Assembly (NCBI GenBank): GCA_028281325.1
Contig: JANQKC010000028.1
Span: forward strand, 122,506 to 186,505
Direction: 5' to 3'
DNA: 64,000 bases
Origin: Alphaproteobacteria bacterium
Lineage (GTDB): Bacteria > Pseudomonadota > Alphaproteobacteria > UBA8366
Below the pieces are notes generated by a model. That model was not told the origin of the DNA. It did not search any database and saw nothing but the letters and a program-made list of their open reading frames with translations. A program made the position numbers and the translations under genes. Positions 16,072 through 25,137 of the stretch are shown in pieces (the first letter of the stretch is position 1; each line of letters begins with the position of its first letter).

Positions 16072-17199
16072 ATGGACCGTATCGGCAAGATCATCGGCGC
16101 TTATGACAGGCAAGGTATCCACCGCACCGGCAGCGATGTGGACCGCGCGTCGGCGGATTGGCTGGCCGGCGAGTACGCGGCGATTGGGGTCACGCCCGAA
16201 CGGTCGACCTACCGCCTGGACCGGATCGATGTCGCCGCCGCGACGGCGATGGTCGATGGCGCAACGTTGGAGGGCCTGCCCCGCTTCGACGGCGGTACGA
16301 CCGGCTCGGACGGCCTGACCGGCAGATTGGCCCCCATCGGCGGCGATGCCCCCATCGGCCTCGCCAAGAGCGATCCCCGCTCGACGCCGGAAGTCGAGGA
16401 CATCCGCCGCGACGGGCCGCACCGGGCGATCATCCAGATCACCGACGGCGGCCGCGCCGGCCTCTGCCCGATCAATGCGGACAGTTTCACCGACCCGTTC
16501 GGGCCGCCGGTGCTGCAGGTTTCCAATGAACACGCGCTGTTGCTGGAGAAGGCCGCCGCCGATGCGGCCACGGTCTCCATCACCATCGACATCGCGCGCA
16601 CGGCGACGACCTCGGACAACATCGTCGGCCGGATCGAGGGGCGCGATCCCTCCCTCGCCCCGCTGGTCGTGATGACGCCGCGCAGCGGCTGGTGGAGTTG
16701 CGCGTCGGAACGCGGCGGCGGGCTTTTGGTGCTGTTGGAGATCATGCGGACGCTGAACAACGCCACCCCCGACCGCCCGGTGATCTTCACCGCCAATTCA
16801 GGACATGAGCTGGGCCACCTCGGCCTCGACCATTTCATCGAAGAGAATGATGGGATCGTGCCGCGCGCCCATTGCTGGATTCATCTCGGCGCGAATTTCG
16901 GCTCGGCGGTCGACGGCAAGGCGAAGCTGCAGGCGTCTGACGAAACCCTGATGGAACTGTGCCGCGCCAAGATGCGGGACGCATGCGCGCCGCCCGAACT
17001 GGAAACCCCGCTGGGCCAGCGCCCCGGCGGCGAGGCGCGCAACATCTACGACCATGGCGGCCGTTATGTCTCGCTGCTGGGCGAGAACGGGCTGTTCCAC
17101 AACCCGGACGACCACTGGCCGGACGCCATCGACGTGGACAAGACGGCCCGGTTGGCAAAAGCCTTCTCCGACGTCGCGGTGGCGCTGAGCAAGCGTTAG
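16072..17199 (+). CDS. M28-like (aminopeptidase-fold) protein with incomplete metal site
   Basis: A 375-residue protein resembling M28 zinc aminopeptidases: TTSDNIVGRIEG (a strand before the active site), SERGGGLLVLLEIMRTL (after it) and FTANSGHELGHLGLDHFIEE (where M28 has the catalytic Glu pair). The usual AHxDS zinc motif is replaced by TPRSGW and the DNASG motif is lost. The GHELGH segment and His in NPDDHWPDAID remain. It may use a different metal arrangement or be a non-peptidase amidohydrolase. It is third in the MetX-GGT operon. Its stop (17197-17199) overlaps the stop of the convergent hotdog gene by 3 nt. Confidence 0.68.
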   Translation: MDRIGKIIGAYDRQGIHRTGSDVDRASADWLAGEYAAIGVTPERSTYRLDRIDVAAATAMVDGATLEGLPRFDGGTTGSDGLTGRLAPIGGDAPIGLAKSDPRSTPEVEDIRRDGPHRAIIQITDGGRAGLCPINADSFTDPFGPPVLQVSNEHALLLEKAAADAATVSITIDIARTATTSDNIVGRIEGRDPSLAPLVVMTPRSGWWSCASERGGGLLVLLEIMRTLNNATPDRPVIFTANSGHELGHLGLDHFIEENDGIVPRAHCWIHLGANFGSAVDGKAKLQASDETLMELCRAKMRDACAPPELETPLGQRPGGEARNIYDHGGRYVSLLGENGLFHNPDDHWPDAIDVDKTARLAKAFSDVAVALSKR

Positions 17200-18008
17200 T
17201 AACGGACCGAGTTCACGATGCCGGTCGCGACCGTCTCGCCGTCGCCGTTCACGGCGCGCAATTCGGTGAGCGCGCCATTCTCCCGCCGCCCTTGCACCTT
17301 GACGGCATCGTCCCAGAACACCGGCTTCAGGAACTTCAATTCCACGTCCATTTCGGCGGGCACGCCGTCCAGCGCCAAGGCTTCGAGCAGGAAGTTGACG
17401 GTCTGGTTGCCCGCGATGATCGGCGCACGGAAGCCGTATTCCCTGGCGACCTCGGGCACGGTGTGGATCAGGTTGGTCGTACCCTCGCAGTAACCGAGCG
17501 TCGTCTCCGGCGTGCACTGCTTCTCCAACAGCGTTTCGAAGCCGCTGTCGTCGACAGGCGGCCGCTCCTTGCGCGCGCCCTTCTTGCCGTCCGGCGCCTT
17601 ATTCGGGTCCATCATCATCACGTCGGGCTCCACCGTCAGCACATGCGTGCCGTCGGCCCTATGGAACTCCCACCGGCTCTTGGTGACCCAGCCCCGCGAA
17701 ATCTCGGGGATCGCGATGTATTGCCCGGTCATCGTCACCGTTTCGCCCAGACGAACCGGCGCGTGCAGCTTGAGCCGGTGCACGATGTGGACCGGCGCGC
17801 AATCCGGGCGGCAGGACTGAATCGCCTCGGTGTTGAGCAGGATCGTCCGACGCGCCAGGAAGGTCGGGTCCACCACATCGCCGTAGCGCTCCGGCGGCAT
17901 GTCGCAAAAGCCGTGTTTCTGCCTTTGGTCGGCTTCCGACACGGTGATGTCCTCCGGAGGAAATTCGTACCCCGGCTCTATCCGATACTCCGTTGACGCT
18001 TGCGACAT
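17196..18008 (-). CDS. MaoC-like hotdog-fold dehydratase/thioesterase family protein
   Basis: A 270-residue protein with two apparent hotdog repeats. The first half has PVHIVHRLKLHAPVRLGETVTMTG and the second ends in REYGFRAPIIAGNQTVNFLLE and VELKFLKPVFWDDAVKVQG, the pattern of FAS1-type MaoC hydratases (itaconyl- and mesaconyl-CoA hydratases belong here). The Asp/His dyad is not clearly placed, so enzyme activity is open. The start is ATG 18008 with GGGAGGA 5 nt upstream. It lies 23 nt downstream of the GMC oxidoreductase gene, same operon, and converges on the M28-like gene. Confidence 0.7.
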   Translation of the reverse strand: MSQASTEYRIEPGYEFPPEDITVSEADQRQKHGFCDMPPERYGDVVDPTFLARRTILLNTEAIQSCRPDCAPVHIVHRLKLHAPVRLGETVTMTGQYIAIPEISRGWVTKSRWEFHRADGTHVLTVEPDVMMMDPNKAPDGKKGARKERPPVDDSGFETLLEKQCTPETTLGYCEGTTNLIHTVPEVAREYGFRAPIIAGNQTVNFLLEALALDGVPAEMDVELKFLKPVFWDDAVKVQGRRENGALTELRAVNGDGETVATGIVNSVRY

Positions 18009-18031
18009 GGGTGTCCTCCCGGGAATGAAGC

Positions 18032-19639
18032 CTAGCGGTGTTCCGCCTTCATCATGTCCGCGGCTTTCTCCGCGATCATGATCGTCGGCGCGTTGGTGTT
18101 TCCCGAGACCAGCGTCGGCATGATCGACGCATCGACCACGCGCAGGCCTTCCAGGCCGTGCACCTTGAGCTGGTCGCTGACGACGGCCATCGGGTCCGAC
18201 CCCATCTTGCAAGTTCCCACCGGGTGGTAGAGCGTCGCGCCGGTCTGCCGCGCGAAATCGATGAGCTCATCGTCCGTCGCGCAATCGGGGCCGGGCACCG
18301 TCTCCGCCTCGACATACTGCGATAGGGGTGCCGCGGATATCAGCTTCCGCCCGATCCGCATGCCAGCGGCCAAGGTCGCCCGGTCCGTCTCCTCCGACAG
18401 GAAGTTGGGCCGGATCGCCGGCGCCTCGAAGGGATCGGCGGATTTGATATGGATGCTACCCCGGCTTTCCGGGCGCAGTTGGCACGGCCCGATGGTCATG
18501 CCCGGCTCCCGGTCGAAGATACGTTTCTTCGGATCCTTGAAGCTGGCATGGGCGATATGGAACTGCACATCGGGCGACGCGACCTCGGGACGGCTCCGCA
18601 CGAAGCCGTACACGATTCCCGCGGTGAACGTGAGGATACCTCGCCGGCCGACGGCGTATTTGAAGGCTTCCTTGACCATTGAAAGCCCGCGCGTCTGTTC
18701 GTTCAACGTGATCGGCCGGTTGATGCGCGCCACCAACCGGCAGATATAGTGGTCCTGATAATTCCGGCCGACCCCCGCCAACTCGTGCCGCACATCGATG
18801 CCGTGTTGTTCCAACACGTCGGGCCGGCCGACGCCCGAGAGTTCCAAGAGTTGCGGCGACTGCACCGCCCCCGCCGACAGCACGACCTCCAATCCCGCGC
18901 GCGCCTCCTTTTCCACCCCGGCCTTGTCGTAGACGATCCCGGTTGCGCGCGTGCCGTCAAAGGTGATGCGCTTCGCATGCGCGTCGGTCTCCACATGCAG
19001 GTTCGGCCGGTTGCGCGCCGGATTGAGGAAGGCGACGGCCGTACTGTTGCGACGGCCGTCCTTCTGCGTGACCTGGTAATACCCGAACCCGTCCTGTTCG
19101 GCGCCGTTGTAGTCTGGGTTACGCGGATATCCGAGGCCTTCGGCCGTTTCGACCACCGCGTCGAGCAGCTCGTGGCTCTCGATCATATCGGCGACATTAA
19201 GCGGCCCGCCGGCGCCGTGGAATTCGGAATTACTGTTTTCCCGGTTCTCGGATTTCTTGAAGTACGGCAGCACGTCGTCATACGACCAGCCGCGATTACC
19301 GAACTGCGCCCATCCGTCATAGTCGAGACGATGGCCGCGCACATACAGCATACCGTTGATCGAGCTTGACCCGCCGAGGACGCGCCCGCGCGGGATCGGG
19401 ATGGGCCGGTTATAGGTGTAGGGGTCCGGCTCGGTGTCGAACAGCCAGTTCACGCTGGGCATCGCCATCGTCTTGGCAAACCCGACCGGAATATGGATCC
19501 AGGGATTGCTGTCCTTGCCGCCCGCTTCGAGCAGCAGCACCCGCACCGACGGGTCTTCCGTCAGGCGGTTGGCGAGGACGCAGCCGGCGGAACCGGCGCC
19601 GACGACGATGTAATCATAGGAATCAGCTTGGGAGGACAT
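18032..19639 (-). CDS. GMC-family FAD oxidoreductase (choline/alcohol dehydrogenase type)
   Basis: A 535-residue flavoprotein oxidising an alcohol. It shows the FAD dinucleotide-binding GAGSAG (14-19), the GMC signature 1 region [18 protein letters not shown], the [16 protein letters not shown] block (signature 2) and the C-terminal active-site pair, His472 in [10 protein letters not shown] and the Asn of SGNTNAP near 515. Its length matches choline dehydrogenase BetA. No betaine aldehyde dehydrogenase or choline transporter adjoins it, so choline is not implied. It precedes the hotdog-fold gene in one operon. Confidence 0.92.
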   Translation of the reverse strand: MSSQADSYDYIVVGAGSAGCVLANRLTEDPSVRVLLLEAGGKDSNPWIHIPVGFAKTMAMPSVNWLFDTEPDPYTYNRPIPIPRGRVLGGSSSINGMLYVRGHRLDYDGWAQFGNRGWSYDDVLPYFKKSENRENSNSEFHGAGGPLNVADMIESHELLDAVVETAEGLGYPRNPDYNGAEQDGFGYYQVTQKDGRRNSTAVAFLNPARNRPNLHVETDAHAKRITFDGTRATGIVYDKAGVEKEARAGLEVVLSAGAVQSPQLLELSGVGRPDVLEQHGIDVRHELAGVGRNYQDHYICRLVARINRPITLNEQTRGLSMVKEAFKYAVGRRGILTFTAGIVYGFVRSRPEVASPDVQFHIAHASFKDPKKRIFDREPGMTIGPCQLRPESRGSIHIKSADPFEAPAIRPNFLSEETDRATLAAGMRIGRKLISAAPLSQYVEAETVPGPDCATDDELIDFARQTGATLYHPVGTCKMGSDPMAVVSDQLKVHGLEGLRVVDASIMPTLVSGNTNAPTIMIAEKAADMMKAEHR

Positions 19640-19740
19640 GGACGCTTCCGAACACTCGTTCTTATTCGATTGCGCCTATTAGATACCGAAATGCCCGCGC
19701 CGTCAGCCGGGACGTTGAACGCCCCGGCCGACGGCGAGCA

Positions 19741-19920
19741 TTATCCTTTCGGTCCCGCGAAGAACCAGATGATCAACCCCAGAATCGGCAGGAGCAGGAT
19801 CAACACGATCCAGATCACTTTCGCGCCCGTCGACGCGCCGCTTTGTACGATTTTCACGATCGCGTACACATTGGCGATCAAAATCAGTAAACCTAGAAAT
19901 CCACCAACTTCCAAACCCAT
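19741..19920 (-). CDS. PLDc_N-domain small membrane protein, 59 aa
   Basis: A 59-residue inner-membrane peptide read from ATG 19918-19920, behind AGGGGA, to TAA at 19741. It has two hydrophobic segments (about 5-22 and 34-55) joined by VKIVQSGASTGAKVIWI, and ends LPILGLIIWFFAGPKG. This is the phospholipase-D N-terminal membrane domain that occurs alone in many bacteria; its function alone is unknown. It stands between the GMC gene and the PrpD gene, same strand, and is not obviously part of either operon. Confidence 0.85.
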   Translation of the reverse strand: MGLEVGGFLGLLILIANVYAIVKIVQSGASTGAKVIWIVLILLLPILGLIIWFFAGPKG

Positions 19921-19972
19921 GTTTCGTTCCCCTGGTTAGAGTGCCCCACACCCCAAGTCCAGACCGACGCGC

Positions 19973-21319
19973 CTAATCGCGCGCGACGAGCCGGACGTAA
20001 TCCTTCATCGCGCCGCTGTCGAAGCCGCGCAGTACGCTGAATAGCTCGGCGCTGTCCCGGTCGCCCAACACCGGCACGACCAGCCCGTCGAACTTCACGC
20101 GCATGTCGTCCCAGCTCATCGGGTTGTCCGGATTGCCCAAGGCGAGCGGCGTGTCCGAATCCAGGGTCGAGCCATCGGCGAACCGGACCTCGATCCGCGC
20201 GGACCGCACGTCGCGACCCTCGTCCGGCACCAGTTCGACCCGGCTCACGAGATTCCGCAGCAACGGATCCTTGACCCGGTCGTCGGCGAAATCGTTAGCG
20301 ATCGCCATATGGCCTTGCAGCCCCAATGCGGCGCAGTACGCCGTGCTGAATTTGCCTTCGAGACCGGTCTGCGGTCCGGGCTTGCCCGCCATCTGAATGC
20401 AGAAGGGGCTGACCTGAACGCGGATGCCGTCGATCTCCCGGCCCTTCACCGCGTCCGACACCTTGCGCGCGGAATCGATGACCGGATGCGTCAACAGACA
20501 GGATGCATAGGGCTTGAAGGTGTTCCGGGTGATTTCCCATTGGCCGGTGGGATCGAAGGGCCGGAAGGTCGCCGCCCCATCCTGGATCAACGCTTGCGCC
20601 AACGGCCCTTCTTCCTCGATCAGGTTTTCCGCCGCCACGAAACCCTCGGCGGCGAGTTCGGCCGCCAGAATCCCGTTCAACGCCGCCTTGCCCGCATGGA
20701 ACGGCTTCGACATCGTGCCGAAAGACCCGATCAAGCCGCCGACCTGTGTCGCGGCGGCCCCCAACGCATTGCGGATACCCGCCTCGTCCAGTCCCAGTAG
20801 GACGCTCGCGGTGGTCGCCGCGCCGAGACAGCCGAACACGCCGGTCGAATGGAAGCCGCGCTCGTTCGCGGCCTGGCCGAGCCCGCTGCTGCCCAAGCGC
20901 GCGGCGGTTTCGAACCCGACGATATAGGCCGCGAGGATGTCGCGCTCGTCCGCCCCGTGATGCAGCCCCAGCGCCAAGGCGGTGTTCCAGGTCGGGCTCG
21001 ACAGATGCGCCACCGCCCCGACATGCGTGTCGTCATAGTCGAGGCAATGCCCCAGCGTCGCGTTGACCAATGCCGCCGCGGCGGGCGCGGCCTTGCCGCC
21101 CAGCAACAATTGCGCGTTGCCGGTGGTGCCCCATTTGGCGGCGACGCGCCGAACCGTTTGACCGGCTCCTTCCGCATGCGCCCCGATCCCGACGCCGACC
21201 GTATCGACCAGGCACATCCGGGCCGCCTCGATCACCTCGGTCGGGAAATTCCGGCCGCGCGCGGTCGCGATGAACGCACCAGCGTGGTCCGCATTCGGTG
21301 TCCGTGTGGTGGTGGTCAT
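19973..21319 (-). CDS. MmgE/PrpD-family hydratase/epimerase, copy 2
   Basis: A 448-residue protein of the 2-methylcitrate dehydratase superfamily. Marks: CLVDTVGVGIGAHAEG (N-terminal helical domain), GHCLDYDDTHVGAVAH (active-site signature), FHSTGVFGCLGAAT, GTMSKPFHAGKAALNG and KPYASCLLTHPVIDSA. It is the last gene of a five-gene minus-strand operon: hydrolase, hydrolase, enoyl-CoA hydratase, CoA-transferase, PrpD. Its start overlaps the CoA-transferase stop (ATGA), indicating coupled translation. Substrate unknown; relatives hydrate or decarboxylate tricarboxylates. Confidence 0.88.
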   Translation of the reverse strand: MTTTTRTPNADHAGAFIATARGRNFPTEVIEAARMCLVDTVGVGIGAHAEGAGQTVRRVAAKWGTTGNAQLLLGGKAAPAAAALVNATLGHCLDYDDTHVGAVAHLSSPTWNTALALGLHHGADERDILAAYIVGFETAARLGSSGLGQAANERGFHSTGVFGCLGAATTASVLLGLDEAGIRNALGAAATQVGGLIGSFGTMSKPFHAGKAALNGILAAELAAEGFVAAENLIEEEGPLAQALIQDGAATFRPFDPTGQWEITRNTFKPYASCLLTHPVIDSARKVSDAVKGREIDGIRVQVSPFCIQMAGKPGPQTGLEGKFSTAYCAALGLQGHMAIANDFADDRVKDPLLRNLVSRVELVPDEGRDVRSARIEVRFADGSTLDSDTPLALGNPDNPMSWDDMRVKFDGLVVPVLGDRDSAELFSVLRGFDSGAMKDYVRLVARD

Positions 21320-22545
21320 GGCGTTACGACTCCCGTTTTCTTGAGCGTGTCGCGTTCGTCATCGGAATAGCCGAGGTCGGCCAGCACATCGTCGGTGTCC
21401 GCACCCAATCCCGGCGCGGCGGTGCGACCGTCCCGCGTCAATCCCGCCCGCGCGAAGGGGCTGACCAGATGCGGCAAGCGCCCTTCCGTCGGATGGTCAT
21501 AATATTCAATGGTCCCGCGCGCGGCGACGACCGGCTCGGCCAGCGCCTCGTCCGGCGCGTTGATCGCCGAGATCGGAATCTGATGTTCCTCCATCACCGC
21601 CAGCAGGTCGGCGCGGTCATGCGTGTGGCAATATTCCTCGATGGCCTCGCGGAACAACCCGGCGCGTTCGCCGTGGTCGCTGTGCCGGTCTTCGAGCCCC
21701 TCGTCCTCGAAAATAAGGTCCTGCCGCCCGATCACCTCGCAGAACTGCGCCCAGTTATGCGCCTCCAGGAGAGACACGGCCACGGGCTTGCCGTCCTTGC
21801 ACCGGTAGGTGTTATAGCGGGGGTTCGCGCCGAACGCCTCCAGCATCGGCAAACCGGTCCCGCCGGCAAGACGCGACATACCGCCGGTCAGCACGATATT
21901 GCACATATACATCAGGCTATCGAACATCGAGAGGTCGAGATAGCAGCCCTCGCCGCTGTCCTTGCGCCGCGTCAGCGCCGCCAGCACACCGATGGCCGCC
22001 ATCGCCGCCGCCGCATAGTCGGCCGACTGGAAGCCCGGCACGGCCGGCACCGGATCGCCCTCCAGGTTCATCCCCATCAGGCCGGTCATCGATTGGATCA
22101 CCAGGTCGTGCCCCGGCACCCGCGCCAACGGGCCGTCCTGCCCGTAGCCGCTGATCGAGCAGTAGACCAGCGATGGATTGACCGCCTTCGCCGCCGCGTA
22201 ATCGATCTTGAGCTTGCCCGTCACGCCGGGCCGGAAGGATTCGAGCACCACGTCCGACGTCTTGAACAGGCGATAGGCCACCTCGCGCCCCTCCTCCGAC
22301 GCCAAATCCAAGGCGATGGCGCGTTTGTTGGTGTTGACGCTGTTGAAATAGACGCTGCTGTCCTTGTAGTTCGGCGGATTGTGCCGCGCGTAATCGCCGA
22401 CGCCCGGCTGCTCGATCTTGATCACGTCCGCGCCGAAATCGGCAAGCAGTTGCGCGCACCACGGCCCCGGCAGCAGCCGGCTGAAATCGGCAACCTTGAT
22501 CCCCGCGAGCGGCAGGTGGGCGTTGTTCTTAGCACTGTCGATCAT
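21316..22545 (-). CDS. CaiB/BaiF CoA-transferase / acyl-CoA racemase
   Basis: A 409-residue class III CoA-transferase. It has LPLAGIKVADFSRLLPGPWC, DFGADVIKIEQPG, NTNKRAIALDL, SGYGQDGPLARVPGHDLVIQ and STGLMG-type glycine motif (SMTGLMG). The GHDLVIQ aspartate that carries acyl or acts as base in this family is intact. The pattern is as close to alpha-methylacyl-CoA racemase as to CoA-transferases. I use ATG 22545 rather than the TTG at 22566; neither has a strong ribosome site. It is translationally coupled to PrpD by a 4-nt overlap and lies 26 nt after the enoyl-CoA hydratase gene. Confidence 0.88.
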   Translation of the reverse strand: MIDSAKNNAHLPLAGIKVADFSRLLPGPWCAQLLADFGADVIKIEQPGVGDYARHNPPNYKDSSVYFNSVNTNKRAIALDLASEEGREVAYRLFKTSDVVLESFRPGVTGKLKIDYAAAKAVNPSLVYCSISGYGQDGPLARVPGHDLVIQSMTGLMGMNLEGDPVPAVPGFQSADYAAAAMAAIGVLAALTRRKDSGEGCYLDLSMFDSLMYMCNIVLTGGMSRLAGGTGLPMLEAFGANPRYNTYRCKDGKPVAVSLLEAHNWAQFCEVIGRQDLIFEDEGLEDRHSDHGERAGLFREAIEEYCHTHDRADLLAVMEEHQIPISAINAPDEALAEPVVAARGTIEYYDHPTEGRLPHLVSPFARAGLTRDGRTAAPGLGADTDDVLADLGYSDDERDTLKKTGVVTP

Positions 22546-22571
22546 TGCGGGTCCCGTTCTCTCCAATCAAT

Positions 22572-23354
22572 TCATTTTCCTTTGAAACTCGCCGGCCGTT
22601 TTTCGAGGAACGCGCCGATGCCTTCCTTGCGGTCCTCGGTCTCGTAGATCGAGGTCACGACGAAGGCTTCATAGTCGAGTGCCGACGTCAGGTCCATCTG
22701 CATGCCGTTGTAGACGACCCGTTTGATGAAGGCGTGGCTGAGCGGCGCCCGCGTCGCATAAAGATCGACGATCTCCTTCGCCCGCGCCAGCGCGCCGCCC
22801 TTCGGCGTCAACTCGTTCACCAGCCCGAACCGATAAGCGGTTTCGGCATCGATCGGCTCGGCGGCCAGCATGATTTCCAGCGCGCGGGCGGTGCCGACGA
22901 TCCGCGGCAGACGTTGCGTCCCGCCCGCCCCCGCGACCGTGCCGATCCGGGCGCTGGTGATCGCGAAGCTCGACTCCTCCGCCGCGATGCGCAGGTCGCA
23001 GGCGAGCGCGAACTCGCACCCGCCGGTCATGCAGAAGCCCTCGATGGCGGCGATCACCGCCTTGGCGTTCTCCTCGAAGGAACGGCACAGACGGTGCCAG
23101 CGGCGCATATAGGCGTGCGTCTCGCCGGGCGAACTGAGCGCCTGCGCGTCGTTCAGGTCGGCCCCGGCGGAAAAGAACTTCTCGCCGCCGGTCACGATGA
23201 TGCCACGCACTTCGTCGTCAGCCTCGGCCGCCGCGGCGGCGTCCATCATCTCGTCCATGACGACGGTGCTGATCGCGTTGCGTTTCTCCGGCCGGTTGAA
23301 GGTGATGATGAAGGCCGGGCCTTCCTTGGCCGTCGTAATGGTTTCATACGCCAT
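22572..23354 (-). CDS. enoyl-CoA hydratase/isomerase (crotonase) family protein
   Basis: A 260-residue crotonase-fold protein acting on a CoA ester. Seen: ITFNRPEKRNAIS, the oxyanion region FFSAGADLND, FCMTGGCEFALACDLRIAAE and GTVAGAGGTQRLPRIVG. Of the two catalytic glutamates of crotonase, the one in GGCE is kept, but the second (in the FGxPE position) is Ala in FAITSARIG, so simple syn hydration is doubtful; isomerase, hydrolase or C-C cleaving activities are alternatives. It lies between the two alpha/beta hydrolases and the CoA-transferase in the operon. Confidence 0.9.
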   Translation of the reverse strand: MAYETITTAKEGPAFIITFNRPEKRNAISTVVMDEMMDAAAAAEADDEVRGIIVTGGEKFFSAGADLNDAQALSSPGETHAYMRRWHRLCRSFEENAKAVIAAIEGFCMTGGCEFALACDLRIAAEESSFAITSARIGTVAGAGGTQRLPRIVGTARALEIMLAAEPIDAETAYRFGLVNELTPKGGALARAKEIVDLYATRAPLSHAFIKRVVYNGMQMDLTSALDYEAFVVTSIYETEDRKEGIGAFLEKRPASFKGK

Positions 23355-23372
23355 TGTCGTTTCCTTCCCTGC

Positions 23373-24161
23373 TCATTCCTTTTCGGCGGTGAAGAAATCG
23401 ATCAGCACCGCGTTGACCGCCGCCGCATTTTCATACTGCATCCAGTGTCCCGCGCCGGGGATCATGTCGATCCGCACGTCCGGCCGCGCCGTCCGGATAT
23501 GCGCGATGCGCCGGTCGTGCGACGGGTAGAGGACCGTGTCGTGCTCGCCCAACAGGATCTGCAACGGCGCATCGATCCCCCGCAACTCGTCGAGCAGGCA
23601 ATCGTAGCGGCTGACACTGCGGCTGTGAAATCTCGTGTTGGCGATGTTTTCCAACTGCATGTCGACGGCTTCGTCGCCGGCGGACTCAGGATGATGCAGC
23701 ATCAACTGCAACAGGTTATGCCGCACGGTTTCGCGAATTTCGCCTTCAGGTGCGTCCTCGGGCAGCATCTTGCGATAGGCCGGCTCGCCCTCGCGGATCG
23801 CCAGCAGTCCGCCCGGCGAGATCAGCGAGACTTTCTCGAAACGGCCGGGCAACGCCGCCGCCACATAGGCACCGATCAGCCCGCCGAAGGAAAAGCCGAG
23901 CAGATAGGCAGGGCCTTCCGGCAGCATCGCGTCGATCAACCGGGTGCAGAGGTCGACATAGGCGTCCGGCGGCATCTTGGCGTCGGCGATCGGCGAGCGG
24001 CCGAAGCCCGGCAGATCGATCGCATGGACCGCAAAATGCGCGCCGAGCGCATCGATATTGCGGGCCCAATGGTTCGACGACCCGACGCCGCCGTGCAGCA
24101 TGACCAGCGGCGGCCCTTCGCCGCGCCGTATCGCATACAGGTCAGGCAGAGTTTCACCCAT
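23373..24161 (-). CDS. alpha/beta hydrolase, tandem copy A (C-C or ester hydrolase type)
   Basis: A 262-residue hydrolase with HGG (oxyanion loop), LLGFSFGG (Ser nucleophile), LGEHDTVL (Asp) and GAGHWMQYEN (His), a complete triad. The helical cap between strands 6 and 7 (about residues 125-195) resembles that of meta-cleavage-product hydrolases (MhpC, BphD) and of carboxylesterases. It is clearly paralogous to the next gene upstream: same RHNLLQ, SVSRYD/KVSRGG and GHW..YENA positions. The spacing of 17-18 nt on both sides places it in the same operon. Substrate unknown. Confidence 0.88.
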   Translation of the reverse strand: MGETLPDLYAIRRGEGPPLVMLHGGVGSSNHWARNIDALGAHFAVHAIDLPGFGRSPIADAKMPPDAYVDLCTRLIDAMLPEGPAYLLGFSFGGLIGAYVAAALPGRFEKVSLISPGGLLAIREGEPAYRKMLPEDAPEGEIRETVRHNLLQLMLHHPESAGDEAVDMQLENIANTRFHSRSVSRYDCLLDELRGIDAPLQILLGEHDTVLYPSHDRRIAHIRTARPDVRIDMIPGAGHWMQYENAAAVNAVLIDFFTAEKE

Positions 24162-24178
24162 TGCGGAAGCTTCCGCCG

Positions 24179-24982
24179 TCAGCCCGCGCTTTTGAAGAAA
24201 TCGATGAGATGCCCGTTCACCCGCGGCGCGTTCTCATAGGCCGACCAATGCCCGGCTTTCTCGATCCGGTGCAGCCGCAGATCGGGCACCACCTCGCGGA
24301 TTTGCCCGATCATCTCGTCGGCGGGCCGGAAATCAAAATCGTCTTTCTCGCCCCATAGTACCATCAACGGACAGGTGATCGTCGCCAGGTTCTCCCGCAA
24401 CCCGCCGCCCCGGCTCACCTTGCGGCTATCGTAGCGCGTACGGTCGACGCAGTAGCGCTGGATCGCCATCGCCTCTTCATCCACCGACTCCGGAAAGAAC
24501 AGCATATGCTGCAACAGGTTGTGGCGGATCGTCTTCCGCATCAACTCTTCGTCGCCGAAGGCCGCCTTATAGCTCATCATGTTGCGGATGCCCGTTTCAC
24601 GCGGCGGAAAACCGCCCGGCGAGATGATCGCCAGGTGACTGACCCGGTCTTTCAACCGCCCCGCCAGATAGGTGCAGATCGCGCCGCCGAAGGAGAAGCC
24701 GACCAGCCGCAACGGTTCGTCGTCGCCGAACCGGCCGACAATCTGCCGGTAAACGAGGTCGAGATAGTCTTCGCCGGGCATGGCCTTGTCGACCGCGGCG
24801 GACTCGCCATAGGACGGCAGGTCGACGGCGTGTACGCTGAAATGCTCGGCCAGCGCCGGGACGTTGCGGACCCAATGCCGCCAACAGCCGTATCCGCCGT
24901 GCAGCATGATCACGGGCGGCCCGCTGCCTTCCTGATGAACGGCCATGACGGGCGCCTCGGCGCCGGTCGCATCGTTAGACAT
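24179..24982 (-). CDS. alpha/beta hydrolase, tandem copy B
   Basis: A 267-residue paralogue of the following gene, with HGGYGCWRHWVRN, LVGFSFGGAI (Ser), LWGEKDDFDF (Asp) and KAGHWSAYEN (His). It heads the operon; GGGAGGG stands about 11 nt before ATG 24982. Side-by-side paralogous hydrolases suggest either heteromeric assembly or two sequential hydrolytic steps on related products. The start faces the acyl-CoA dehydrogenase gene across 155 bp, which must hold both promoters. Confidence 0.88.
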   Translation of the reverse strand: MSNDATGAEAPVMAVHQEGSGPPVIMLHGGYGCWRHWVRNVPALAEHFSVHAVDLPSYGESAAVDKAMPGEDYLDLVYRQIVGRFGDDEPLRLVGFSFGGAICTYLAGRLKDRVSHLAIISPGGFPPRETGIRNMMSYKAAFGDEELMRKTIRHNLLQHMLFFPESVDEEAMAIQRYCVDRTRYDSRKVSRGGGLRENLATITCPLMVLWGEKDDFDFRPADEMIGQIREVVPDLRLHRIEKAGHWSAYENAPRVNGHLIDFFKSAG

Positions 24983-25137
24983 ACTCGTTCAAACCCTCCC
25001 GACCTGACACATATCGAATACGGCGCTAGACTCAACCCGGCGGAGGCAACATCCGCTCCCCCGGACGCCGGCGGAACGCCGGACCGGGAGGATACAACAA
25101 AGACACAACGGGCAAAAACCGTGGGAGGACGCGTCAG

